Origin: an uncultured Clostridia bacterium
Lineage (GTDB): Bacteria > Bacillota > Clostridia > Oscillospirales > Ruminococcaceae
DNA length: 15,227 nt
Reading direction: 5' to 3'
Assembly: GCA_947427325.1 (NCBI GenBank)
Contig: CANEHP010000033.1
Coordinates: forward strand, 1 to 15,227
Each line of letters begins with the position of its first letter. The first letter of the stretch is position 1. The translations under genes and the position numbers were made by a program. The notes beneath the pieces were generated by a model. It had not been told where the DNA came from, did no database searches, and saw nothing but the letters and a program-made list of their open reading frames with translations. This document shows positions 1 to 7,167 of this stretch, one piece after another.

Positions 1-1
1 T

Positions 2-45
2 ACATTGTTCTGCGAGGTTATCCTCGCACGGTAAAATGTTTTTTT
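2..45 (+). terminator. Probable rho-independent terminator of a gene upstream of the window
   Basis: A hairpin with stem GCGAGG/CCTCGC (12-17 with 22-27) and loop TTAT lies inside an outer pair ACATT (2-6) / AATGT (35-39). It is followed at once by a run of T (40-45) on the plus strand. This fits an intrinsic terminator for a plus-strand gene ending left of the window. The mismatched segment between inner and outer stems makes it imperfect. Confidence 0.5.
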
Positions 46-57
46 ACAGCCCCTTCC

Positions 58-87
58 ACAACTGTCAACTGTAAACTGTCAATTTTT
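58..87. repeat. ACTGTCAA-type short intergenic repeat
   Basis: The stretch contains ACTGTCAACTGTAAACTGTC, that is, three close copies of an ACTGTCAA/ACTGTAAA unit. The same motif recurs at 8813-8844 and, inverted, at 8555-8570, so it is a dispersed repeat of this genome. A small inverted repeat CCGATT/AATCGG lies just downstream (about 95-113), followed by TTTTT on the plus strand. Confidence 0.5.
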
Positions 88-150
88 CACCGCCCCGATT
101 CCGCTGAAATCGGAACGTTTTTAAGTCAGAAACAGTATTAAATGCGAAGC

Positions 151-528
151 CTATCTGTTAACTCCCAAAACCCCGCCTACAGCTCCCGCAATCCAGCATA
201 CCGAGGCTTTTCCGAAAAAACCCCCAAAGGACATATCTCCGAAAACAAAGCCTAAAACAAGGCAAATCAACAGCAGCCCGCTGCCGCACAGCAAGCCCTG
301 CTTTATACCCTCCCGCTTTTTTTGCTTTCCCAAAACAAAGCCCCCCGCAAAGCAGCCGCAGGACAAGGAAAACAGCCCCAGAAAATAACTCCATTCCACC
401 GGAAGCTGCATTATCCACATAACAAGGGAGTTAAAAATCAGTGCGGCAAGGCATACCAGCCCGCCTGCAAGCAGCGATATTATAAAGGGCAGGAACAAAT
501 GTTTTTTAAGCGATTTAAACCTTTTCAT
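151..528 (-). CDS. TIGR04086-type small integral membrane protein
   Basis: This 125-residue protein has a basic N-terminus (MKRFKSLKKH) and then about four hydrophobic segments (roughly 11-32, 43-66, 76-96, 104-121), with a short KQKKREG cytoplasmic loop between the second and third. Length and Gly-rich helices fit the TIGR04086 family of clostridial membrane proteins, whose function is unknown and which is often near yajC; yajC is two genes upstream here. The start has a purine-rich site (GGGGGA) five to six bases upstream. The gene is on the same strand as the DUF3810-like gene and yajC but has its own 100-base gap. The family assignment is from memory of the pattern and gene context. Confidence 0.65.
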   Translation of the reverse strand: MKRFKSLKKHLFLPFIISLLAGGLVCLAALIFNSLVMWIMQLPVEWSYFLGLFSLSCGCFAGGFVLGKQKKREGIKQGLLCGSGLLLICLVLGFVFGDMSFGGFFGKASVCWIAGAVGGVLGVNR

Positions 529-628
529 ATTTCCCCCGGTAAGATACTTTGTACAAGTTTATGAGGGAGGGGAAAAAAATATCACAAATTTTATCAAGGT
601 CGGGATAATTTGGCGCCGCTCCCTAAGA

Positions 629-1864
629 CTATTCGCCTTCTCCCAAATACTCCGCCAAAAGCAAATCAACTACTCTGCCGTAGCTTTTCGTGCCGTCGCT
701 TTGATTGTTCGCCTTTAAATAAGTATCGTTTACCGCACTTGAAACCTTATAAGTTACCTTTTTTTGATAAGCCGCCCAATATTCGTTTTTGTAAATATAT
801 TCGTCAAGTATTACCGAGGACAGCCTGCCGCACACCTCCGAATATTCCTCCCTCGAAACGGCACGGTACAGCGCATTAAGGCAGTATGTCAGCGCACTCA
901 GATAACCGCTGTACCTGAAATAAGCGCTTTCGCTTTCACGGCATGCCATAAAGGCAATAAAGTTAGCCTCGTCCTCACGAATAAAACCGCTTAAATGGCT
1001 TAACTCGTGACAGGCGGTAAAGCCTTGGGAGGAAACAGGCATAGCCTGATTAAAGTTGGCTTCCACGGTAACGGGAAAATAGATTCCCGCCAGATTAAAG
1101 CCCGACATAATCTCCGAAGCCGCCACCGCCTTAGGCTGGGGGTAGTAGGTTTTCAGCACCTCATATTTTTCCCCTAAGCTTTCCATTGCCTTAACCGCAT
1201 ACCTGTTAAAATCAATAGGCTTAACAGGTCTGCCCTCACCGTCAAATTCAACCTCTTCCGCAGTCTCGTTAGCCCTTTCCACCAAATAAAGCGTAAGCTC
1301 CCTTAACTCCCGGGCAGTGTACTCCCTTAAAACAAGCCCGCTGAACTGAGAAAAGGGCGTGCGGTTATATCCTATAAGACAGTTAAAGGTAACAATAAGA
1401 AATAATGCCGCCGCCGTTATTTCGGCTATGGAAAACCCGTTAAAAAAGGCTTTTATGCGGCTGCCCTTATGTCTGATTATATGACGTATCAGAAAAACAA
1501 GCCCGGTTAATGCTCCCAAAATTACAAAAGCAACAATAATTTCCGCTGCGGAAAAAGGAAATATACCCCAAATATGCGAGCCTATACCCGAAAAAACAGG
1601 ATAAATATTAAAACAAAACCAATCCGCAAAATCACGGCTTAATCTGCTGATAAGCAAAATCAAAGCCGCCGCAATCAAAAGAGAGCCTGCGATAATATGT
1701 CGGGACAGGTTAAGCTTAAGGGGCTTCTGCGCCTTTTTTTCCGCCGTTTCGGGGGAAGCAGGGGTTTTTGCCCCCTCTGCGCCGTCCTCTGACAGGAAAT
1801 CGCCCTGCGCCGTGACCTTTTCTTCCTTTGCTGCCGAAATATTTTCCTTATGCTTTTCTGACAT
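629..1864 (-). CDS. DUF3810-type membrane protein with HExxH zinc-peptidase motif
   Basis: This 411-residue protein has a charged cytoplasmic N-terminus (1-55), three membrane helices (about 56-76, 101-126, 147-165) and a large extracytoplasmic domain. The domain carries HELSH (286-290) followed by REDEAN (296-301), the usual arrangement of a zincin-like site with two His ligands and a downstream Glu (Glu299 probable). This matches DUF3810 proteins, which are predicted membrane metallopeptidases of unknown substrate. A strong Shine-Dalgarno (AAGGAG) precedes ATG. It lies downstream of yajC, but a terminator-like hairpin and a tandem repeat separate the two. A TTGACA (1903-1908, minus) upstream has only a poor -10 very close to the start, so the promoter is unresolved. 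No catalytic activity has been shown from sequence alone. Confidence 0.8.
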   Translation of the reverse strand: MSEKHKENISAAKEEKVTAQGDFLSEDGAEGAKTPASPETAEKKAQKPLKLNLSRHIIAGSLLIAAALILLISRLSRDFADWFCFNIYPVFSGIGSHIWGIFPFSAAEIIVAFVILGALTGLVFLIRHIIRHKGSRIKAFFNGFSIAEITAAALFLIVTFNCLIGYNRTPFSQFSGLVLREYTARELRELTLYLVERANETAEEVEFDGEGRPVKPIDFNRYAVKAMESLGEKYEVLKTYYPQPKAVAASEIMSGFNLAGIYFPVTVEANFNQAMPVSSQGFTACHELSHLSGFIREDEANFIAFMACRESESAYFRYSGYLSALTYCLNALYRAVSREEYSEVCGRLSSVILDEYIYKNEYWAAYQKKVTYKVSSAVNDTYLKANNQSDGTKSYGRVVDLLLAEYLGEGE

Positions 1865-1911
1865 TCTATTCTCCTTATACTTTATCTAATTGAAATTCGT
1901 GCTGTCAAAGC

Positions 1912-2035
1912 AGCTGTGCTTAAATGAACCCGCTTTTAGAGAAGCTGTGCTGATTTATGTCCGCTCTCGGAAAAGTTGTGCTGATTTCAGCCCGCTTTCA
2001 GAGAATGTTGCGGCAATTTTTTTGCTTCCGACAAA
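1912..2035. repeat. 31-bp imperfect tandem repeat, three to four units
   Basis: Units start at 1912, 1943 and 1974, each exactly 31 bases. They share the pattern AG(C/T)TGTGCT...CCGCT(T/C)T...GA(G/A)A. A fourth, more degenerate 31-base unit starts at 2005. The array fills the gap between the DUF3810-like gene and the hairpin after yajC. A short open frame through it (1890-2081) shows no protein-like features. Confidence 0.75.
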
Positions 2036-2049
2036 ACAATATCTCAATT

Positions 2050-2092
2050 ATAAGTTAAAGCAGCACCGCACAAAATCATAGTACAGTGCTGC
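2050..2092 (-). terminator. Probable terminator downstream of yajC
   Basis: Read on the minus strand, GCAGCACTGTAC pairs with GTGCGGTGCTGC (2060-2071 with 2081-2092; 12 pairs including two G-U) around a 9-base loop. TTTAACTTAT follows. The position, about 40 bases after the yajC stop, fits an intrinsic terminator, although the T-tract is interrupted. Confidence 0.55.
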
Positions 2093-2129
2093 CTTAACAG
2101 TGATGTCTTTAATGATGCCTTTAATAAAT

Positions 2130-2474
2130 TTACTTGACTTCATCATGAACGGTTCTGTTTTCGATAATAGAGGAGCGAAGCACACGAAGGCGGGTTCTGT
2201 CGCTGCCCGTTTCAATCAAAACAGTGTCCTCCTTAACGGAAAGAACACGGCCGATAATTCCTCCCGAGGTAACAACCTCGTCGGCTACCTGAAGATTATT
2301 AAGCATTTCCTTCATTTTCTTGGAACGCTTTTTTTCGGGGCGGATAAGCAGGAAGTAGAAAATAACGATCATTAACGCAATAGGCAGCACGGTGGTAAGC
2401 AGGGTAACTACCATATTGGGTTCGTTTGCAGAATTATCCGGGGTAGCTTGCAAAAGACTGTAAAACTGGCTCAT
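2130..2474 (-). CDS. yajC: Preprotein translocase subunit YajC
   Basis: YajC is a small inner-membrane accessory of the SecYEG/SecDF translocase. The protein is 114 residues, the usual length. It has a short extracytoplasmic N-terminus, one membrane helix (about 22-44), the family signature LLIRPEKKR at 42-50 directly after it, and then the conserved soluble part with ADEVVTSGGIIGRV. The start is preceded by AAAGGA at a good distance. A consensus promoter lies about 165 bases upstream (2639-2667, minus), leaving a long leader that contains a 13-bp tandem repeat. secD/secF or tgt, common neighbours elsewhere, are not in this window. Confidence 0.93.
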   Translation of the reverse strand: MSQFYSLLQATPDNSANEPNMVVTLLTTVLPIALMIVIFYFLLIRPEKKRSKKMKEMLNNLQVADEVVTSGGIIGRVLSVKEDTVLIETGSDRTRLRVLRSSIIENRTVHDEVK

Positions 2475-2540
2475 ATTTTGTTTCCTTTCTTTTTAACGGG
2501 TTTTGTTCTCTTTTTCGGCTTAAGAACATTTTTTCGGTAT

Positions 2541-2592
2541 CTATTCTCCATATCTGCTCTCAATGCCTGCTTTCAATGCCTATTCTCAATCG
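2541..2592. repeat. 13-bp tandem repeat in the yajC leader, four units
   Basis: Units begin at 2541, 2554, 2567 and 2580, each 13 bases of the form CT(G/A)(C/T)T(C/T)TC(A/C)ATGC or close to it. The array lies in the presumed 5' untranslated region of yajC. The rest of the 2475-2784 gap holds the yajC promoter and otherwise no recognisable gene. Confidence 0.7.
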
Positions 2593-2638
2593 GGAATCGG
2601 TAAAAACTCACTATTGAAAATTTAACTCTGCTTTAATT

Positions 2639-2667
2639 ATTATACAGGCAATATCAATAAAATGCAA
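2639..2667 (-). promoter_or_regulatory. Sigma-A type promoter for yajC
   Basis: On the minus strand TTGCAT (2662-2667) and TATAAT (2639-2644) are separated by exactly 17 bases. This is a near-consensus housekeeping promoter pointing at yajC. Transcription would begin near 2632. Confidence 0.7.
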
Positions 2668-2784
2668 GTATTATATAAGGTATTTTTTTAACTTTTTGAA
2701 AAGTACTTAGTAATCGGCAGCGGCTTGATGCATAAAAAAAGGACTGATAGGCGTTTTAAAAAGACAGGCGGCTTGCCGTATTTT

Positions 2785-2946
2785 AGAACTTGTTCTCATA
2801 GAAATCGGCACGCATCTTTTCGGCAAATTTTGCCGACGACTGCGTCAAAATTCCTTGAAATACACGAGTATTCCTGCGTAATTTTTCCTTGTCCTCCACA
2901 AAATTTGCTCGAAAATCTGCGCACCATTCCTATGAGAACAAGTTCT
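2785..2946. mobile_element. Foldback (MITE-like) element, subfamily A, copy 1
   Basis: This is a 162-bp element whose ends are a perfect 17-base terminal inverted repeat, AGAACTTGTTCTCATAG and its complement. The complement of the right half aligns with the left half along nearly its whole length (shared blocks such as TTTTCG, CAAATTTTG and AAAATTCC), so the whole element can fold into one long imperfect hairpin. A second copy at 8571-8732 differs at only five positions and a third begins at 15128. No clear target-site duplication is visible. It lies upstream of the rpe promoter. Confidence 0.8.
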
Positions 2947-2963
2947 TAATTTCAAAATCCCAC

Positions 2964-2992
2964 TTGACTTATATAAAAAAATAAAGTAAAAT
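2964..2992 (+). promoter_or_regulatory. Sigma-A type promoter for rpe
   Basis: TTGACT (2964-2969) and TAAAAT (2987-2992) are separated by 17 bases in an AT-rich stretch, about 90 bases before the rpe start. It begins 17 bases after the foldback element, so that element may contribute upstream promoter or insulating sequence. Confidence 0.7.
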
Positions 2993-3082
2993 AATAAGGT
3001 ATACCGTTAAGAGTTAATCCGCATTTTGCGTTACAATGCGTCGCCTGTCGGAAATTATCTTGACGAAAAGGAAGATAAAAGC

Positions 3083-3721
3083 TTGAACATAAAAGTAAGC
3101 GCATCAATTTTAAACGCCGATTTATCCGCAATCGGAGCAGAAACGGCAAGAGCCGACGCAGCCGGTGCGGATTGGGTTCATTTTGATGTAATGGACGGTC
3201 ATTTTGTGGATAACATAAGCTATGGAGCGCCTGTTCAGAAGGCCTTAAGCAAAAGGTATTTTATTGACACCCACCTTATGGTAACTCACCCCCATACCCA
3301 AATAGGCATTTTTGCCGACAGCGGTTCGGATATGATAACCTTTCACATTGAAAGCGAAAGCGATACTGATCACACAGTCAATAAAATTCACCGTGCGGGT
3401 CTTATGGCGGGAATTGCACTTAAGCCGTCCACTCCTGCGGAAAGCGTTTTTCCCTATTTGGAAAAAACAGAGATGATTTTGGTGATGACGGTTGAGCCGG
3501 GCTACGGCGGACAAGGCTTTTTAAGCTACACTCTGCCCAAAATAAGAGAAATAAGAAAAAGAGCAAACCGGGTCAACCCCGATCTTATGATAGAGGTAGA
3601 CGGCGGCATAACAAATGAAACCGCCCCTCTTGTAAAAGAGGCGGGGGCAGATGTTTTAGTCAGCGGAAGCTATCTGTTTAAGGCAAAGGATATGTACAAA
3701 GCGATGCAGTCGCTAAAATGA
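3083..3721 (+). CDS. rpe: Ribulose-phosphate 3-epimerase
   Basis: This enzyme interconverts D-ribulose 5-phosphate and D-xylulose 5-phosphate in the pentose phosphate pathway (cytosolic TIM barrel). With the chosen TTG start the protein is 212 residues, close to the family norm. Visible signatures are SASILNADLS at the N-terminus (Ser8), HFDVMDGHF (His33 and Asp35, metal and catalytic ligands), THLMV (His64), EPGYGGQGF and EVDGGI (Asp173, second catalytic Asp), with the phosphate site near VSGSYLF. TTG at 3083 is preferred because AGGAAG precedes it by 8 bases. The ATG at 3026 would add 19 residues absent from the family and has no ribosome site. The gene is monocistronic here, converging on the MecA-like gene. 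Confidence 0.93.
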   Translation: MNIKVSASILNADLSAIGAETARADAAGADWVHFDVMDGHFVDNISYGAPVQKALSKRYFIDTHLMVTHPHTQIGIFADSGSDMITFHIESESDTDHTVNKIHRAGLMAGIALKPSTPAESVFPYLEKTEMILVMTVEPGYGGQGFLSYTLPKIREIRKRANRVNPDLMIEVDGGITNETAPLVKEAGADVLVSGSYLFKAKDMYKAMQSLK

Positions 3722-3786
3722 AAGTCCGGAAAACAGACAAAAATCAGCGCCGCATTACCCGCATTATCCGATAACAGCCGCAAAAC

Positions 3787-4416
3787 TCAAAAAATCTCCC
3801 TGCAAACCTCCACAGCCCTTTTGTCTACAAGCTCGCAAAAGTATTCCTGAGTATAGGCGGCAGTAAGTTCGCTGCAATAAGCTTCGCCAAATTCCTTCAG
3901 TATTCTTGTAAGCCTTTCGGTACAGGTGTTAAGGGGAGTAAGGGCTAAGCGGTATAGGTCGTTGTCGGAAAAAAGCTTTGATTCAAAGCAAGCGCCTTTT
4001 TCCTTTTCCAGTGAAAGGCAGCGGCATAATCTTCCCAGCATTTCCCCCGAAGCCGTTTCAAAAATTATGGGAGAAGCCTCCGCTTCCTTATCCAAAAGCC
4101 TTGAGACATTATTTGACCGCTTGCTTTTAAGAGTCTTTCTTTTGGATCTGTTCCGATTAAGGGAACTGAGATATACAAAGCAGCCGCCCTCTGCCGAGGG
4201 AAAGGCTTCCACCAAAAGCTTGCTTTCCTCTTCTAAAAGCTCTGCGGCAAAAGCGGCGCTTTTTGGAGATCCCGAGCTTTCAATAAGCCTTTCCAAAGCT
4301 CTGCGGCAATCTCCGTCCTGCCTTGACAGCGTCTCATAGCAAAGGCGGCTGTCCTCCATATCCGCTTCGGTTAAGGTGAGCTTTAGAGTGGTTTCGGAAA
4401 GAATGTCTATTTTCAT
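3787..4416 (-). CDS. mecA: MecA-family adaptor protein (divergent)
   Basis: The protein has 209 residues. MecA proteins are two-domain adaptors that present substrates to the ClpC unfoldase for ClpCP proteolysis. The N-terminus MKIDILSETTLKLTLTEADM resembles the MecA start, and LLVEAFPSAEGGCFVYLSSL matches the end of the MecA N-domain. A basic linker (about 88-110, rich in K, R and S) follows. The C-domain begins near IIFETASGEMLGRLCR and ends with a helical segment (EYFCELVDKRAVEVCREIF), as in the family's ClpC-binding domain. It is clearly diverged, so the specific target is unknown. The start has an AGGGA site. It is divergent from the Rnf-like gene across a 117-base AT-rich gap that must hold both promoters; none is near consensus. 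Confidence 0.7.
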   Translation of the reverse strand: MKIDILSETTLKLTLTEADMEDSRLCYETLSRQDGDCRRALERLIESSGSPKSAAFAAELLEEESKLLVEAFPSAEGGCFVYLSSLNRNRSKRKTLKSKRSNNVSRLLDKEAEASPIIFETASGEMLGRLCRCLSLEKEKGACFESKLFSDNDLYRLALTPLNTCTERLTRILKEFGEAYCSELTAAYTQEYFCELVDKRAVEVCREIF

Positions 4417-4533
4417 AAATTATCCCTTCTTTATATTTTTTTGAAATACGGTTTTATTTTACGTTTTTATTTTGAATTATCCGCATTTGTGCGTTAATTT
4501 TTTGCGATTATTTTTTCGATTAAAAGAGGTAAT

Positions 4534-5772
4534 ATGTCAGTTTTAAACAACAATGCCGCCCTTTCCGCAAAAGAAGCGGGGGACTCGGCGGAAGCCTCAC
4601 CCAAATCAAAAAGAAGTTTTTTGGGCAGAAAATATCATTCGGTTTACGGCGATCAGCTTGTATGCCTTTGCGCCTTGATGATTATGGGATTATGGCGGTG
4701 GGGCGTTAAGGCGTTGGTAATATGTGCGGTAAGCCTTGTTACGGCGGTATTTTCCGATTGGCTCTGCTGCAAAATGACTAAAAAGGTCTATAACCCCAAG
4801 GACGCTTCAACCTTTGTAAGCGGAATGTGCCTGGGACTTATGATGCCCGCTTCCATAGCCTATCGCTATGTAATATTCGGCTCGGCTTTGGCTATGGGCA
4901 TTAAGCATATTTTCGGCGGAAAGAACAACTATGTTTTTAACCCTGCCTGTTTAAGCTACGCCTTTTTGGCAATATGCTGGCCTTCCCAGGTGCTTATGTT
5001 TCCGGCTGTGGGAGACGGGATACCTGTGTTTGAAGACTATGGCGGAACTTTGTCGTCGGGACTTGAAAGCTATCTGATTCAGCTTGGAGCGGCAAAGCAA
5101 ATGTCGGTTTCCGATGTGCTTTTGGGGAATTTCTTAGGACCTATAGGCACAACCCATGTTTTGGTATTGGCGGTGTGCGGCGTCTGTCTTATGTTCAGAA
5201 GGGCGCTGTCGCCCACCGTTACTTTTGTGACCTTTGGGGTATTTTTGGCGCTGTCGGCGCTTTTCCCCTCCTATGATTATTATTACAGCGCCATAATTAT
5301 TGAGATTATCTGCGGCAATATTCTTTTCGGAATGCTGTTTCTGGCAAGCGACCCTCAAACCTCGCCCGCAACCTTTCTCGGTAAGATATATTACGGAATG
5401 ATAATAGGTATTCTCTTAGTCGTATTCAGACATTTGACAAAAACCGAGTCCAGCTTCGTTTATGTGCTGCTTATTGCCAATGCGGTATCTCTCCACATTG
5501 ACCTGTTTGCGGAAAACACCAAAAAAGGAATTAAAACAGCGGTAAAATGGCTGAAAAACACCTCCGGCAGCTTTGAAAGAGTTCGCAAGGAAGCTCAGCG
5601 GGATAAGCCCGCCGACCGAAAATCTCTCGGCGACACCCAGGAAATTATTTTACCTCCCGTAAATTATAATATGCCCGCAGTAGATAATAAAATCATAAAA
5701 GCCGCAAAAAAGCCCCCGAAAATTGTTAGGGGCAAGGACAATCTGCCCGTAAGGAAGGAAAGAAAAAAGTAG
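4534..5772 (+). CDS. RnfD/NqrB-family membrane protein (degenerate Rnf-like)
   Basis: This 412-residue polytopic protein has a hydrophilic N-terminus (1-38), about eight to nine membrane helices (40-325) and a long basic cytoplasmic tail (about 326-412, Lys- and Pro-rich). Family signatures are LGLMMPASIAYR, FNPACLSYAFL (135-145), SVSDVLLGNFLGPIG (191-205) and the SDPQTSPAT (272-280) segment near the end of the core. RnfD normally carries FMN on a Thr in an SGAT-P-like motif before the LLGN segment. Here that stretch reads GGTLSSGLES (170-179), so the motif is not canonical; Thr172 could still be a substitute. AGAGG precedes the ATG. It is first in a row with E-like and A-like genes. rnfC and rnfG, usual neighbours, are absent. 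Family membership is firm, redox function doubtful. Confidence 0.85.
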   Translation: MSVLNNNAALSAKEAGDSAEASPKSKRSFLGRKYHSVYGDQLVCLCALMIMGLWRWGVKALVICAVSLVTAVFSDWLCCKMTKKVYNPKDASTFVSGMCLGLMMPASIAYRYVIFGSALAMGIKHIFGGKNNYVFNPACLSYAFLAICWPSQVLMFPAVGDGIPVFEDYGGTLSSGLESYLIQLGAAKQMSVSDVLLGNFLGPIGTTHVLVLAVCGVCLMFRRALSPTVTFVTFGVFLALSALFPSYDYYYSAIIIEIICGNILFGMLFLASDPQTSPATFLGKIYYGMIIGILLVVFRHLTKTESSFVYVLLIANAVSLHIDLFAENTKKGIKTAVKWLKNTSGSFERVRKEAQRDKPADRKSLGDTQEIILPPVNYNMPAVDNKIIKAAKKPPKIVRGKDNLPVRKERKK

Positions 5773-5899
5773 CTTAAAGCGCTCCTCAAAAGAATGTTGT
5801 TTATAATCTTAATTTATGCAAAGATATTGCAAGGAGCTTACGTTATGCAAGCTCTGAAATCGAGCGGGCGCATTGATTTTTTAAAAAAGAGGAAAAAAG

Positions 5900-6517
5900 A
5901 TGTCAAAATCACCTGTCAAACTAAAGGACGGCATTATAAAACAAAATATTGTGCTGATGAGCGGACTTTTTGCAGGTCCCGTTATTGGCGGGGCAACCAC
6001 CTGGGAAAACTCTCTGGCGCTGTGCTTTGTATTTTCCCTTGTAACGATTCTGTCGGTTGGAATATGCAGGCTGCTGCCGAAAAAGATTACATTTGCGGTA
6101 AGAATAGTTCTTTACGCCCTTATATCCACCTTGGTTTACATTCCCGTTATGCTTTTGGCGGGGCTTGTTTTTCCTCAAAACTTGCTGGAGGGCATTGAGC
6201 TTTATCTTATCTTAACCGTCACAAATCCGCTTATACTTTCCAAAACCGAAAGCCGCTTTTTCCTTCGTCCCTTTCACCTTATGTACAAGGATGTGGCAGG
6301 CTTTGTGTTAGGCTTTGATCTGTCCTGTATTTTGGTAGGCTCAATAAGAGATATTCTCACGGATAATATGATAGCCAATACCATAATCAAAATAAATATG
6401 CAGATTCCCGCTATGGACAGAATGTACTGCGGCTTTATACTGGTGGGAATTTTAGCGGGGCTTTTCCGCTATATTTATACAAGGATAAACAAAAAAGGAC
6501 AAAAAAGAGCAAATTAG
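5900..6517 (+). CDS. RnfE/NqrD-family membrane protein lacking the iron-sulfur cysteines
   Basis: This 205-residue protein has about six membrane helices. Alignment by eye to RnfE/NqrD pairs N16-IVLMSGLFAGP with the normal N-x-VLVQLLGLCP segment, placing Gly26 where the first [2Fe-2S] cysteine should be. ELYLILTVTNPLIL pairs with the normal FIPLIVVNCLIL segment, placing Pro110 where the second should be. In working Rnf/Nqr complexes these cysteines, with two in RnfA/NqrE, hold an intramembrane [2Fe-2S] cluster. ATG at 5900 has GAGGA 7 bases upstream and follows the D-like gene by 127 bases. An overlapping frame starting at 5845 also has an AAGGAG site, but it runs into a non-hydrophobic, non-conserved sequence. 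Likely partner: the A-like protein next door. Confidence 0.82.
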   Translation: MSKSPVKLKDGIIKQNIVLMSGLFAGPVIGGATTWENSLALCFVFSLVTILSVGICRLLPKKITFAVRIVLYALISTLVYIPVMLLAGLVFPQNLLEGIELYLILTVTNPLILSKTESRFFLRPFHLMYKDVAGFVLGFDLSCILVGSIRDILTDNMIANTIIKINMQIPAMDRMYCGFILVGILAGLFRYIYTRINKKGQKRAN

Positions 6518-6568
6518 GGCTGTTTAGAGCTTGTGCTCATCTATTGTTATACAAAGGATATAATATAA

Positions 6569-7153
6569 ATGGAAACAGTTTTTTCAAGACTTCTGACAGC
6601 TGCCCTTTTGGGCATATTTATAGAAAACGCTGCCTTTGAAAGAGCGCTGGGTATAAATGTATTGCTGTACGCCGCAAGAAAAAAAGAAAACCTTATCGGA
6701 ATTTTCGTAGGTGTAATATATGTTACCACCTTATCCTCCGCCTTTATCTGCTTTATTGACAGATATCTGTCGGATTGGGCATACTATAATATGCTGCTGC
6801 CCTTTATGTATATTTTTGTAATCGGCGCAGTATATCTTATTACGCTTTTGGCATTGTGGAAATTCTTTCCGACAGCTTTTAAAAGGGTAAAAAAATATGT
6901 TCACGTGGCGGTATTTAACTGTGCAGTATTAGGCGCGCTGTTTATTCAAAGCCAGATAGGCGGCACCTTCGCCAGCTATGTGGGCTACGGCTTCGGCACG
7001 GGAATAGGCTTTCTTTTGGCAGGCTATCTCCTTTATGCCGCAGAGGACAGACTTAATTCCGATTCAGTCCCCGCCTCCTTCAGAGGTATGCCTATTACTA
7101 TGATTTATATAGGCGTTATTTCATTGGCGTTAAGCGCATTTTGGGGAAAGTGA
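6569..7153 (+). CDS. RnfA/NqrE-family membrane protein with one of two cysteines lost
   Basis: This 194-residue protein has about six membrane helices. The C-terminal half is recognisably RnfA: FNCAVLGALF (116-125), YVGYGFGTGIGF, AEDRL, and SFRGMPITMIYIGVISLAL. Cys118 of the NCAVLG motif is retained. The other cluster-holding segment, normally LGICPFLGVSKK, reads LGINVLLYAARKK here, so Asn30 replaces the cysteine. It starts 51 bases after the E-like gene with an AAGGAT site upstream and most likely forms one transcription unit with it. Together with the E-like protein it would form the pseudo-symmetric membrane pair of an Rnf complex. What it would carry out without an intact metal site is unknown. 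Confidence 0.83.
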   Translation: METVFSRLLTAALLGIFIENAAFERALGINVLLYAARKKENLIGIFVGVIYVTTLSSAFICFIDRYLSDWAYYNMLLPFMYIFVIGAVYLITLLALWKFFPTAFKRVKKYVHVAVFNCAVLGALFIQSQIGGTFASYVGYGFGTGIGFLLAGYLLYAAEDRLNSDSVPASFRGMPITMIYIGVISLALSAFWGK

Positions 7154-7167
7154 TTTTTGCTTAAAAA

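Noticed and set aside
2725..2949. Open frame through the subfamily A element, also open in the copies at 8562-8774 and 15128 onward, giving similar peptides (CSHRN...HASFRQI...)
   Set aside because: Similarity follows from the DNA repeat. All differences between copies that fall in this frame change the amino acid (R to W, T to M, V to G, P to R, L to M), there is no ribosome site, and the peptide has no recognisable features.
3926..4339. Plus-strand open frame opposite the MecA-like gene
   Set aside because: Low-complexity Ser/Leu/Arg-rich translation typical of an antisense shadow; the minus-strand frame has the family pattern and a ribosome site.
5845..6198. Frame starting at 5845 with a good AAGGAG site, overlapping the RnfE-like gene
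   Set aside because: The product becomes a basic, Cys-scattered sequence out of frame with a well-conserved membrane protein. At most the start site could initiate a short upstream peptide ahead of 5900.
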